64,000 nt of DNA. Origin: Lutjanus erythropterus. Its lineage: Eukaryota; Chordata; Actinopteri; Lutjaniformes; Lutjanidae. How positions within the stretch are numbered: position 1 is the stretch's first letter; each line of letters opens with the position of its first letter. The notes beneath the pieces were generated by a model. It did not search any database. It worked only from the letters and a program-made list of their open reading frames with translations, and was not told the DNA's origin. The stretch spans positions 11,100,419-11,164,418 of the forward strand of contig CM034601.1 of assembly GCA_020091685.1 (NCBI GenBank). Direction: 5' to 3'. Positions 50,436 to 61,646 of the stretch are shown piece by piece. A program made the translations under genes and the position numbers.

Positions 50436-53015
50436 ACAGACCAAGAAAAGGATGAGCAGGCAGTCTATGTTAGAGTGGTGAAAAATAAAAGAACAAAAAG
50501 CGGAGTGTGCAGTTAGAAAAAAAGCTACTGGGATGTGAATAAGAATCAGGACAAGACTTGAAGCTTCTGCAATTTCAATTATATAATAAATTAAAAATGC
50601 GGCTTATAAAATCTTTTATGCCTTTAAAAGGCTTGTTATCAATCAAAAGGGATTTACAACAAAGCTCCATTACAAATACTCTGTTATTATAGAAAGACAC
50701 AAAATATGTCCTCAAAATCCACTGCATTGGTCAGAAAAGAGATAAATAGACAAAAAAAATCTTTGGCTTCTTCATCACTCTGCTAGAGATTACTAACTAA
50801 TTGCAGTAATCAGTTTGTTTAGCCAAACAATGACAACAGATGCCAAATAAGATTTGAGCCCGTTTTCTTTCTTCTGCTGTCATTTGGGTTCATTCTTATT
50901 GTTTTGTAAGGAGGCCAGAGCAGGAGCTGTGTGTTAAGCTGTGGAAACATGATACCCAAATGGTTCTTTTTTTCCAGAATTTCAGAAAGGTCCTCCTTAA
51001 TAAGACACAAATGTGAAAATGTGTACATCAACTAGGGTTGCAGCTTTTGTGCATTGTCCTTAACTCATATTAAGGAAAAGTGGAAAAGCAAAACACAGGT
51101 TTTTTCACTAAGTATATGTTATCTCTAGATCTCACCTCACTCCCAACCATCAACGTAATGGTCTGAGCAAGCTAGATGCTGGGTGCTAGTCCAAGTTACA
51201 CAGCAATGCAGATGAATTTCTGCAGTTTGATCATTTCTTTTTCATACATAGGCCATGTCTATCAAATAAATTTACATACAGCAGCAACACCAGCGATGAG
51301 GATCACAGAGCAGCCACCTTTCGTATAGCAACAAAGTTAACACAGTTAGCACTGCAGTATAAACTTCACAAAAAGCAACATAAAAAACTGTTACTGGCAT
51401 CCAGCCTCCTACTCTCATTATTTAGCTGGCCTCAAATGAGGCTTAACATTCAAACACTTCTTTTGACTGACCCTCAGTATTACAACATTATTTCAACCTC
51501 ACCCCAGCCTGTGGGAGTAGCAACGTTCACTGCTGCTAATGCTGAGTTAAAAGAGGTTAACCTAAGAAATAAACACTAAAACAACATAAAACATGACAAA
51601 ACTTACAGCTAAGTTTGAAGTTGGATCACAAATATCTGGTATCAATCAGTCTTTGAGTTTGAACCATTACTTGCCCTAATATTGTTTTTCAGATTTTTGT
51701 GTTGATTCATTCACTTGGCACACATTGAAGTGTGAACCAAGAAGGGCCGAGCCTCATGCAAAAAGCAAAAAACAAAAAAAAAATGTTTCCGATTCCTGTA
51801 GTTGGGTTGTCAGTAGCGCGGTATTTCAAAATTGCGGTTATTGCAACAGTCCTATGTCCTTATCCATAGCTGATAGGAAATCACTATTTGTTCGGTGCAG
51901 TATCCTTGACGATGTCCCACAACCACAACAGCGGGGGACATCGGTGGCCAAAGAGAGCTTTTCTATTTTCATGGGGGAGACTGATGTTTATGAGGCAGGG
52001 GACCAGAGCTGGACCAGGGGACATCTCTATCTGGGACAGGGCATCCATTTCATACAGCAAATACTTCCACCATAATGAATCTGTGGGGAGGAAATCAACC
52101 TAATGAGTTAAGACCCACATGACCGTTGGGGAGAGAAAATGAGGAGAAAGGTGTTGGAGACAAAAAAAAAACATGAAAAGAAAGATGGGGATAGTTGGAC
52201 TGCTCGTTAATAAGCCCACTGTAACAAATAAAGGCCTGTCAGGGGAGGCCTGGAGGGTGTTAGGTGTGTGTTTGTGTGCCAGTGTGGATATGTCACACCT
52301 GGCAGCCCAGCCCGACTTTACTCCTTATTAACCTAACAGAGAGGTGGACAGCAACTTCTGATCCAACGGTTCGTTATGTGACCTGGACAACTTTGCACCC
52401 CCGCTGAAACAGTTTAGTTAAATTGTGAGCATTTGTAAAATGTGTCACTCTAGATGGTGTCTGTTAATAGAGTGCAGCAGAATAAATGACAGTAATTTTA
52501 CATCAACTTAAGAGTCTGCACAACTCAGCAGGTCATGCTCTAATCACACAGCGCACACACGTGCACCAATCAAATCAGTAAGTTCACACCAAAGATATAA
52601 AAGGTGAACAAGAGACACCTTGGAGAGTTCAGCTTTCTGTGAATAGAATCACTGCTGTTTGGTTTTGCCCCAAAAGATCTTGACTCCACCAAGTAATTTT
52701 TGAGTAGAGGAAAGCTAATATAAAAGTAACACTTTTTGGAGAAACACCACTTTAAAACATAACATTACAGAAATAGACTAATTTTAACTGTGATTAACAA
52801 CTCATGTGTGATCTATCAAGAGCAGATGATATTTTGTATAAATGTGGAGTGACTTCAGTATAATTTGGCTTTGAATGGAAGTTGAGGATTGTTACTTTCA
52901 ACCCAGTCAGCCAGGAAGGAAGTAACACACAGGTGAGTCACAAGTAACACAACGGTTCAAACTTGAATTGATTATATTATTGTTGTTTTTAGTAAAAATA
53001 TTTGACAGTGTTATT
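50433..53015. other. Non-coding; no feature seen
   Basis: The frame 51725-52075 (116 codons) has no recognisable domain. GC content rises mildly near 52230-52320 without a CpG cluster. Confidence 0.45.
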
Positions 53016-53019
53016 GTAT

Positions 53020-53345
53020 GCGTCTATGCCCGCACCCTTAGATCCTCTTCTTCCATCCATCTCATCGTCCCCCCCGCCCGTCTTGTTACCATGGCTCTGC
53101 TCCCCAGCTCTGGAACTCACTCCCACCTGACCTCCGTAACACAGACTCACTACCACATTTCAAATCCAAACTCAAAACCCATCTGTTTAAACTGGCTTAC
53201 TCCCTCTGATCACAATTGCATTGTCTAATTTTAAACTGTATTTTTTGTATTTTATTGTCTTTTTAATATTGTGCGTGTCCTTGACCTTGAGTGTCAAGAA
53301 AGGTGCCTATAAATAAAATGCATTATTATTATTATTATTATTACT
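53020..53345 (+). mobile_element. LINE 3' end with (ATT)n tail
   Basis: 53085-53205 encodes, with a frame change, the C-terminal LINE motif LWNSLPPDLRNTDSLPHFKS followed by KLKTHLFKLAY and a stop. The 3' untranslated region ends GTGTCAAGAAAGGTGCCTAT, AAATAAAATGC and (ATT)n (53322-53342). This arrangement is typical of L2/CR1-like fish LINE tails. Only the extreme 3' end is present, as expected from 5' truncation. Confidence 0.75.
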
Positions 53346-53469
53346 TGCAAAAGTAAGTTCTTTGCCTTAGCACAAAAATTTGTTTATTCATTTGCACAAG
53401 TTAAATCAAACAATAAAGAAAAAGACATTTTAATAAATGCTGTACAAAACACAGTGTGACTGCATTAGC

Positions 53470-54130
53470 AAAGGGGTGAAAGAAACAACTGTTCAGTCCT
53501 GATAGTTGTGGCCCGAATGCACTGAAAGTGTCTCACGTACGGACGCAAGAAGAAGGTGCTGATGGGGCTGCAGAAACACCGAAAACCAGGTGGAAAAAAA
53601 GGGTGACAGGGACTGGCAGCAGAGAGAGACGGAGGGAGGCAGAGAGTGTGTGAATAGGGACAGAAGTCATATAAAAACTTTTTTGATCATAAATCCTAAT
53701 GTTACTGTACAGCTCTGTGGTGTGACATTTGTTTTACTTCAGTTCCTATTTGTGTAGTTGTAAATGTATTTCATTACTCTACGCTAATTAATCATAAATG
53801 ATTGAGAGGGAGGGAGAGAAGGAGCATGCATGAAGTGACAATGTAAAAACTTCACTGTGAATCCCAATGTTATTGTACAGGTCTGTGGTTTAATCACTGC
53901 AGAGAGAAGTTTCTGTTATAGTTGACAGTTGTGGGTTATAAACGCTTGTTTCCTCTGAGCTGTCGGTCACTGTGCTGCACTATTATAGACTAAAACTGAT
54001 GTAGTATCCAGAAACCGTCTCTCCCTCTTCACCTCCTTCGTATATGTGCGTGTTCAGTTTGCTGTCTGCTGAAGTACAAAATGTTCTAAAACTTATAAAC
54101 TTGTCATATAGTGTTAATAATAATAAGTGT
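53470..54130 (+). repeat. Decayed interspersed repeat with an internal duplication of about 170 bp
   Basis: TAAAAACTTTTTTGATCATA then AATCCTAATGTTACTGTACAG (53673-53713) recurs as TAAAAACTTCACTGTGAAT then CCCAATGTTATTGTACAG (53844-53881), 171 bp later. The tail with CTGTGCTGCACTATTATAGA and CCAGAAACCGTCTCTCCC is, from memory, part of a common percomorph DNA element. Ends were not defined. Confidence 0.5.
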
Positions 54131-55392
54131 TTAATAAGTTTACTTTAGTTATCCTGGCTGCCTAAAAGAAAAGACATGAACATCGCACACCATTTATTCA
54201 TTATATAGATCAGTCTGGAGTTATTTCCCACAGATAAATTATTAATAATAATAAATATATGAGCACAGACATATAAATAGGAACCTTTTTCCCAAAATAC
54301 TGCTGATTCCATGGTGTGGACATTTCAAATCTGTGCCTGCAGTGTGCAATAGGAGCATCAACTGACATGCATTAATTATTCCTTTCGGTGTATTTGGGCC
54401 TTTAAACCTAACTTGCTTCTACACTGAAAAACTGGCATGACAAACTTGTATAAGCTCAGAGATAATTGCTGCATTACTTTGGTACCAGCTCTCTGCTATC
54501 GTCGAGTAATATTTTCTTAAAACAAGTATTCTAGTATTTGTAAATTAAATACAAAACAACTGGTTCCAAGAATTTTCTAGGATTTAGTGTCAGTATCTTC
54601 ATAGACGAAGGCAGAATCAAGGAAGATTCCTTCTCCAATTTCTAGGAAGTTACTGGTTTTCGAGTTAAAGATGATTGTGATGTCAATCTAAGTTTTCTGG
54701 ATTGTAGAAATACCACCAGTCACCACCATTTCATTTCAACACATAGAGATAAAGCGGAACTGCTACTCACTTCTGTGTCAAAAAACTGCATTTTATAGCA
54801 GCTCTCACATCACAGTTAAAAAGTACTTCACTTTCGAAGGAATGAGACCAAACAAAAAAGTTTGGCACGTCTATGAAAGCACACAAAATATTTAGCATTT
54901 TAGATTATATGAAGTACTGGCACAGTCGAGTGTGAAACAAACAAAAAAATAGATCTTGAACATCCTGCAAGCGACAACACATGGTTGGTAACCATCTTGC
55001 TGTGACCTTATCCAGCCTCTGTGTACACAACTAAAGCTGCAGGGCTAGAGCTCACACCAAAGTTGGCCCTTCTTATGAGAGCCGTGTGTTTGTGTGACCG
55101 AGTTAATGGTCTCAGGCACAGGAGGGGGCAGAGGGTTAGCGAGCAATAAGATGGACGGCAGAGGCAGAGCGCTGCCACGGGCTGCGGAGAGGGCGAAGAG
55201 AGAAAGACGAGGGGGGGGGACAGCTTTGATGACTAACGCAATAACTGGAGCTGCCACTGAACAAGGTGTGATGATAAGGACTAATCAGAATGTTTGACAC
55301 GGCTCTTAAAGTGATAGACACAACAAACAATGATAGATGGCTAAAAAGGAGAGATAGAGGGAGGAAAAGAGAGAGGAATTCATAATCTCAAG
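54131..55392. other. Non-coding; no feature seen
   Basis: 55130-55220 is locally GC-rich with a run of eight G (55212-55219). Frames there are short and lie on both strands. Confidence 0.45.
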
Positions 55393-55443
55393 GACTCTGT
55401 GGTAGCCCCGGGTAAACAATGTTGTTTACCCGCAGACTCTGTG
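55393..55443. promoter_or_regulatory. Forkhead-type palindrome inside 9-bp direct repeats
   Basis: Two 11-bp arms, CGGGTAAACAA and TTGTTTACCCG, separated by TG span 55409-55432, each containing the forkhead core GTAAACA. GACTCTGTG stands on both sides (55393-55401 and 55435-55443). Binding is a prediction from motif knowledge; the arrangement is seen directly. Confidence 0.5.
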
Positions 55444-55599
55444 ATCCTTCTCAGACAGAAAGGAAAACACATTTAGTGAGCTGTTGTCATGTTTTGTTGG
55501 ATAATTTGCGATGCGACATCACACATTTCAACGGCATTTATAATCCGATTTGGTTACTGAAGAATGTTAATAATGACCTCAATTTGCTCTTAATACACA

Positions 55600-55890
55600 C
55601 AAATTTTCAGACAATGTTTAACTTTATCAGTTAATTGATTGTGCTCAAGTTTCTGATTGTTTTCTTACTTTTAGATTAGTTGACTCGTCTCGATTAAAAG
55701 TTACGTCTCACTGACGGGGAATTTTTTTTTCTAGTCTATAAAAAGAAAACATTGAGAAATGCCCTTTAGTAGATTAGAGTCCATGGTCATTTATTTTATC
55801 TGGTCCAAAACCCCAAAATACTTGTATTACTGTTAGTCTATATAGTAATTTTCTGTTGATCAACTAATTGATCATCAATCAATGACTCGC
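55600..55890 (+). repeat. Decayed MITE of the CGATTAAT family
   Basis: It shows TTATCAGTTAATTGATTGTG, TCTAGTCTATAAAAAG, TGGTCCAAAACCCCAAAATA and GTTGATCAACTAATTGATCA in the order expected for the full fish MITE whose left end is seen at 11596. It is strongly diverged. Confidence 0.5.
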
Positions 55891-56154
55891 CACTGCACAA
55901 CAATATGCTGGCTGGTTTCATGCACTAATTTCCGTCCTGGGCATCACGACCCCCCTACAAGCGGGTTGCAGGATAAATCACAGATGATAATGGCACATAT
56001 AAGCAGAAACTACACACTTCTGAAAAATACAAACAAACAAAAAAAAACAATCACTAACTGGTAGATATATGCAACTTGTTAGAATGGTTTGCAGGTAAAT
56101 ATTGCTTATATTTAAGGAATTACAGGGTGTAAAGTTTCTGAATCATGGGCATAA

Positions 56155-56199
56155 TGGACGGATGGATGGATGGACGGACAGACGGATGGACGGATGGAT
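56155..56199 (+). repeat. (GGAY)n minisatellite
   Basis: GGAC, GGAT and one CAGAC variant alternate over about 45 bp. Confidence 0.9.
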
Positions 56200-56864
56200 C
56201 AGTGCTCCACCCCAAGTGAAGCGCAGCTCACTGTGAGCCTGGGGAGACTCATGACTAATTTCTCTGTCTGGTGGATGGCAACACATCACCCGTCTGATCT
56301 GGGAGTCAACAGCATCACGACCAAGCATCCCCAGTACAACACTTGTCCCTAATGAACTGGCCATAGCGGGATACATTAAAGACCCTCCTGCTGGGCGTCT
56401 TACACGACCCAATGGAAACAGATGTCTCTTTGGTCTGCCTTCGCTGGAGCTTCCTACTCATCAGGAAGATGAAAGCGATTAATAAACTGTGTTCGTTCTT
56501 TTTCAAATGGTTTCAAAGGGATGGGGCTGCAATCAAAGCCAGGTCAGAAGTGGGTCGAGGAGGAGAGACAGCATCTGTGCTTGTGGTGCTAATTTCACGA
56601 ATTAACAGATGATTGGTCACGGACTTAAATGACCTTCCATAACTTGCTAGTTAATCAGTTGTTTGCACAATATTGTAGTGTGTGTGTCTGCGATTGCATT
56701 TTACTCTACTCAGTTTCACTATGTATTAGACTTCAAATCACTCTAATTCTCACAGAGAGACCAAACACACAGATTTGGAATCAACTAAAAATCAACGGAA
56801 ATGAAAATCTTGAATGTATTATTTGGACATTAAGTACATGTCCTCCTTAAAATACAAGTGCAAC
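56200..56864. other. Non-coding; no feature seen
   Basis: Unique sequence. Short frames on both strands carry no domain. Confidence 0.4.
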
Positions 56865-56935
56865 AATTATGTGGATTAATTGATTAGTAGATTGAAAGTA
56901 AATTAGAGAGCTGATTGTTAAATAAATTCAGTCAT
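56865..56935. repeat. Small CGATTAAT-family MITE remnant
   Basis: GGATTAATTGATTAGTAGAT followed by TGAAAGTAAATTAGAGAGCTG resembles the right end of the family at 11596 and 55600. Confidence 0.4.
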
Positions 56936-57207
56936 ATTTCAAACAAAAATGTCACAAACATTTGTTTTTTTTCCAGCTTCTTTAATATAAGAATTTCCTA
57001 CTTCTCTTTCTCACTTGTCATGGTAATTGAAGAGTCTTTGGATTTTGGAATATCAGTCAGCCAGAAAGAGCAATGTGAAGAAATCACTTTGGGCTCTGGG
57101 AACCTGGTGTGGCATTTTTCACACTTTCTTTTTACATTTTATATACAATGTAATTTCGTTTAACCCTGAAACCAATAAGCATTTGAGTAACTGAAAATGA
57201 AAATAAT

Positions 57208-57797
57208 CAGGGTGTGCACCTCACTGAGACCAATTCAAATTTTTAAATGGCCAACAATTCGGTTTAATACGATTCAGCTCTGTCACGATATGTTACAATA
57301 TGTACAAGACAATGCAATGTGTGAATCTTTACATTTTGATTCTATTAATGCTATATTTGTAGGGGACCATAAGTTGCAAAAAGAAATCCTGATAGTTTTA
57401 TTAAATATAGTAACAAGAGAGACAGCGAGAAGGAGACATTACAGTGGTGTTAACATCTTATTATGAGTCTCGTGTAAATGAGATATTGTAGCCTAAAAGA
57501 GAATCTGAACAAACTGTTTAAAATATTAGTATTTTTGCAGTAAGAGGATCTGCTGCTCTGTTTCATATGAAGAGTGCTCTGGTTTTGATTAGTGTGGGGG
57601 AGCAGTGATGCTCCGTGTTACCTGCTCTCACACTGACATGACGTCTCGTTTGGCACTCGTCCTGTGTGATTGCGGCAGCAGGCCTCCAGTGAGAGCGGTG
57701 CAGGCAGAGGTAGGAGGAGAGAGGAAAAGGATGCACTCATATCTTACGCATTAAAGTCCGATGCATTGGATGCATGAGTGAATCATTACACCTCTAG
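57208..57797. mobile_element. Complete hAT-type MITE, 590 bp
   Basis: The left end is CAGGGTGTGCACC and the right end, reverse-complemented, is CTAGAGGTGTAATGATTCA. Both fit a C(T)AGGGGTGTAA-type inverted end. The element is flanked by perfect 8-bp duplications AAAATAAT at 57200-57207 and 57798-57805, the hAT target-site length. The interior (GAGACAGCGAGAAGGAG, CACACTGACATGACGTCTCG) is non-coding. From memory it belongs to a high-copy percomorph family. Confidence 0.8.
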
Positions 57798-57805
57798 AAA
57801 ATAAT

Positions 57806-59482
57806 CGTCAGTTGCAGGCCTGTTCTTAAAAAATATATCTAAATGTTAACCCAACATGCTAAACATGTTCCTATATGGTCAAATTTAAGCAGCTAAAACT
57901 ACTTGTTTAAAGTCATGGAAATACGGCTGCCATAGCTAAAGGTCAACACTGGCGTGGTGAGAGACAAAAACACAAACTCCAGTCTTCAGTCTCTAAATCA
58001 AGACACCAAAGACACAGCAGCTCATCCACACCCCAACCTCTAAACTGCTTTGTCCTTTAGCATTAAACCTAATCATAACCTGGTTTACAAAAGCTTGATG
58101 CTGTGAAGAAATCAATCTTATTTTAACAAATCAGCTCTATCACAGGTTTCAACATGTTTCCATTGCCTTGTAATCTCCTTTATCCTGATTATTCAGAAAA
58201 ACACAAATACGGAAAAATATGACACTGAGATTATAATGCATGGTTGAGTCTGAAAAGTCAAGGGGTGGCACTGTCTCTCTATTAAAAGGTGTTATCATTT
58301 TTATGGCATCAATTATTCGCTGGGGAGTGTCATTTTTCACATGGGGAAAAAAACAGACGACATCCTCAAGGAAAACCCATTTTATGACTTTTGGCAATTA
58401 CAATCTAAATGGGTTATTAGGTTTAAGTGCAGCTGGCATATCAGTCTTTTTTATTGACAATGTGCCCCTTCTGAAGCCATTTTGGGGTCAAATAACTTTT
58501 AACTTTGAAGCTGTTTATCAATTTGCCATTCTTGAGAAGACGTGGTGACTTTCACTTGTGTGAGTTATAGACATTTGCGTATTTGGTGCCCATTCTTTAA
58601 CACAGTCTTTGTCAAGCTGATAGCTTAAGCTAGCTCAAAATAATCTTAAAAGTGCTGCAGTAAGAAAAGAATTCTTCTTATTGAAAAGGTGCAATGACAA
58701 AAACCCGTTTATACCGTTTTGGCTACAAACACTGTTTTGTCCTTTGTTATGGCATATTATGGTATATTGCAATTTATAAGCATTTTCTTCTCCCATTGTG
58801 ATTCTAATGCTATTCTGCTATGTGCACTGATTGTTAAGTCAATATGGATTAAAGTACCAGCTAGACAGACTGAGTGTAAATACAAAGAGGACACTGACAG
58901 GACAGAACAAAGAGCCCCATCCAGAGGTTTATAGTCATTCTTTATACCCTATATGCAATCACCTCTGCTGCCTGACACAAACTGCAGATCCATTTCCACA
59001 CACTACGCAAGTGCTATCAGGTCAGAGGCAGACAACAACCTCCTTCAAGCTTCATCAAAGAGAACCTAGCGTACCTACAGTCCCAACAGATAATTGAGTG
59101 GTAAATTCCTTTGCCTATGAGACCATGTCTCCCTCAACAGGTCTATTTTGTTTCTCCCGACTGCCGAAAGAAAAAATGAAATAAAAATGTAATTAAAAAC
59201 ATAAAACTGAAGTAGAGCTCTCTTCTTGCCTTGGAAAAAAGGTTGATCTGTAAGTTCATATACAAATATCTTCAGTTACATACTACATACAGAATACACA
59301 AATACAAATATTTAGATTAGATTAGTTTTTGTAGGAATTTAATAAAAGAAGCGATCACTATATTGACATATTTAATTCCAGTGAATAATTTCCAACGGTG
59401 TCTTCACTTAGGGTCTATTTTCACAGGGGAGTACAGAGGACTGATAGAAAGCTGAACATGATTGGATATTTCTGAATTCTTC
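57806..59482. other. Non-coding; one candidate regulatory stretch
   Basis: No gene or repeat was recognised apart from the stretch at 58220-58560, listed separately. Confidence 0.45.
58220..58560. promoter_or_regulatory. Candidate conserved non-coding element
   Basis: High-complexity stretch, open for 102 codons on the plus strand and 82 on the minus, with no protein family match. It contains CATCAATTATTCGCTGG, CAATTACAATCTAAATGG and TTTTATTGACAATGTGCC. No repeat hallmarks. Confidence 0.3.
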
Positions 59483-59565
59483 AGTTATGACCAAAAACAT
59501 GTCTTGGGATGTCACAGTGACCTTAAACTCTTCTAATCAGTTCATCCTTGAGTCCAAGTGAGTGC
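59483..59565 (+). repeat. Fragment of the repeat seen at 1-332
   Basis: GTTATGACCAAAAACATGTC, GTCACAGTGACCTTAAAC and CAGTTCATCCTTGAGTCCAA GTG match one unit of the repeat at the left edge of the window. Confidence 0.65.
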
Positions 59566-60346
59566 TTGTACACAGTCAATCTACACTGTTGTTAGTGGTG
59601 ATGGTGATGGGGATGGAGAAGATGAAGCATATGGAAAAAGTTAATGTTGTCAGTTATCCATTGTGTAGTTTACTTGAAAAGACTCTTCATAAAATGTCTC
59701 AGCAGACCACAACAAAGATTGTGAAATTTAAAAGGCTCAGCATGCAGTTAATATTTCAGCTGAGTAAAGTGTGAATGATGGATGTCAGATGAGTTAAGTG
59801 TGACTGATGGATGCTATTCTGGGGGTTTTGGACAGCAAAAGCAAGATGTCCTAAGTCAGATGTCCTGAGGAGCTTCTGATTATATGCTGACCCATTTTAT
59901 TTCTGTGAATAAACAAAACTTTAAATCAACTCAGTAAGTGAGAGCCAGTGAAGGGAGGTCAGCACAATAGAAATGTGGTTCCTCTTTCTTTTGCCAAATT
60001 CAGAGTTTAGCACCGGCTGGGCACACTGAACCACAATAATCCAGATATGATGAGACGAAAGCCTGCATACACTAAGTTGCCAAATTGAAGTCTGTGCCTT
60101 TGACCGCAGCCCTGAGCTGCAGGAAATTGGCTTTCACAGCAGAGCTTTTAGGTTTATCAAATTTGAAAGCAAAGTTACCAAAAAAACAGTCCAAAAAAAG
60201 TCTTGCCACGTGGCTTAATGCATAGCTGTAGGGACCCAAGAGTTTCTTTTTCATCTGTGACGGTTAAGTTCTCAGGCTGAGAGTAAGAAGATTTCTTACC
60301 ATCTAGCATTTAATGTGCTGTAGTCACTCAAAAATGGACCCCAAAA
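59566..60346. other. Non-coding; no feature seen
   Basis: Unique sequence between the repeat fragment and the Tc1-like element. Confidence 0.45.
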
Positions 60347-60809
60347 TACAACCTCAGTTCCAAAAAAGCTCGGGCATTGGGTAAAACATTGTGTTAATAA
60401 AACTAGAATACAACAATTAGCTAATCATTTTCAACTTGTATTCAATTGAGCAAAGTCCAAAGTTAAAATTTTAACTGTTGTTTTTTGTAAAGACACAATA
60501 ATTCTATATTTCAAAAAGTTGGGACAGGGGCAACAAAAGACAAGGAAAGTTGTGTCATGCTCAAAAACATACCTTGGAACTTTCCACAGGTAAACAGGTT
60601 AAGTGGTAACAGGTCACAGTATCATGATTGAGTATTAAAGGGGCATCCTTGAAAGACTCAGTGGTTCACAAGAATGGACGGGGAAAGGTCCAGCAGTTTA
60701 GGAACGATGTTTCTCAACACAAAACTGCAAGGGATTTAGAGGTTTCACCATCCATAATATCATTAAAAGATTCACTGAATCCAGAGAGATCTCTGCACAT
60801 ATTAAAGAC

Positions 60810-61646
60810 CAGTGATGGGAATAACGGCGTTAAAATAAAACGCCGTTACTAACGGCGTTACTTTTTTCAGTAACGGGTAATCTAACTAATTACTTTTTCT
60901 ATCGTTACAACGCCGTTACCGTTACCAACACGCTGTTACTGCGCGTTACTGAAGCTACTCACTGAAGCTGTCATCCAACTTGGCTCACACAGACACAGGA
61001 GCTGCAAATGTGTGTGTTTTTTTCCCTTTCGTGAGGGGGGAGGGGAGGGGCAAGATAACCGCCTAAGTAATGATGATTGGCTAAGGTAGAGTAAGATTTC
61101 ATGTTAAGCCAACCAGAGACATCAGGTGGGCGGGTGTTTACACACAAACCCAGCACATAGCAGCGCACACAAACTATCAGAGATAGCGAGTCCGGAGTCG
61201 CAGGGAAAGACGGCGTTTTCGAGGTGGAAATACAGGCACTACTTTGATCTCATCGAGGTAAAAGGTAAAAATGTACATGTTGAGTGTACATTATGTCCCA
61301 GAGCAAAGAGTTTGTCCACGTCCGGTGTAAGCAACTCCAATTTAATGAAGCACCTCTCGAAGGCACACGCTAAACTAGTGGCCAAAAACACTGTTGACAC
61401 CGGTAATGATGATAGCAGGCCAGGTGCTGTTAACGTGAGCTCCGCTAACAAAGAAGGACACAGAGCCACGCCGTCCAAGCAGCAAAAGCTGGATTAAAAA
61501 AAAAAAAAAGTAACGCAATAGTTACTTTCCCTGGTAACTAATTACTTTTATAGTGGAGTAATTCAGTTATTAACTCAGTTACTTTTTGGGAGAAGTAACT
61601 AGTAACTATAACTAATTACTTTTTCAAAGTAACGTGCCCAACACTG
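60810..61646 (+). mobile_element. Non-autonomous hAT element nested in the Tc1-like copy
   Basis: The element starts CAGTGATGGG and ends CCCAACACTG. The 8-bp sequence TTAAAGAC is repeated perfectly at 60802-60809 and 61647-61654. The left subterminal region carries at least four AACG(C/G)CGTTA-type motifs, two forming a hairpin (60822-60831 with 60839-60848). The right side has several AGTAACTA/TAGTTACT-type motifs. It encodes a BED zinc-finger frame but no catalytic domain or dimerisation region, so it cannot move itself. Confidence 0.9.
61108..61497 (+). pseudogene. BED zinc-finger remnant of a hAT transposase
   Basis: The frame contains FSRWKYRHYFDLIEVKGKNV then a C-x2-C pair (ECTLC, about 61285-61296) and an H-x4-H pair (KHLSKAH, about 61348-61368), the zinc ligands of a BED finger, the DNA-binding domain at the N-terminus of hAT transposases. 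It ends KQQKLD-stop in front of a poly-A run, without the DDE catalytic core. The frame is open from 61108, but no in-frame ATG lies upstream of the finger; the first is inside it, so translation would need a spliced upstream start. I call it a transposase remnant rather than a host gene. Confidence 0.8.

Noticed and set aside
61126-61497. BED zinc-finger frame as a domesticated host gene
   Set aside because: It lies inside a hAT element with intact target duplications, lacks an in-frame ATG before the finger and lacks the rest of the protein.
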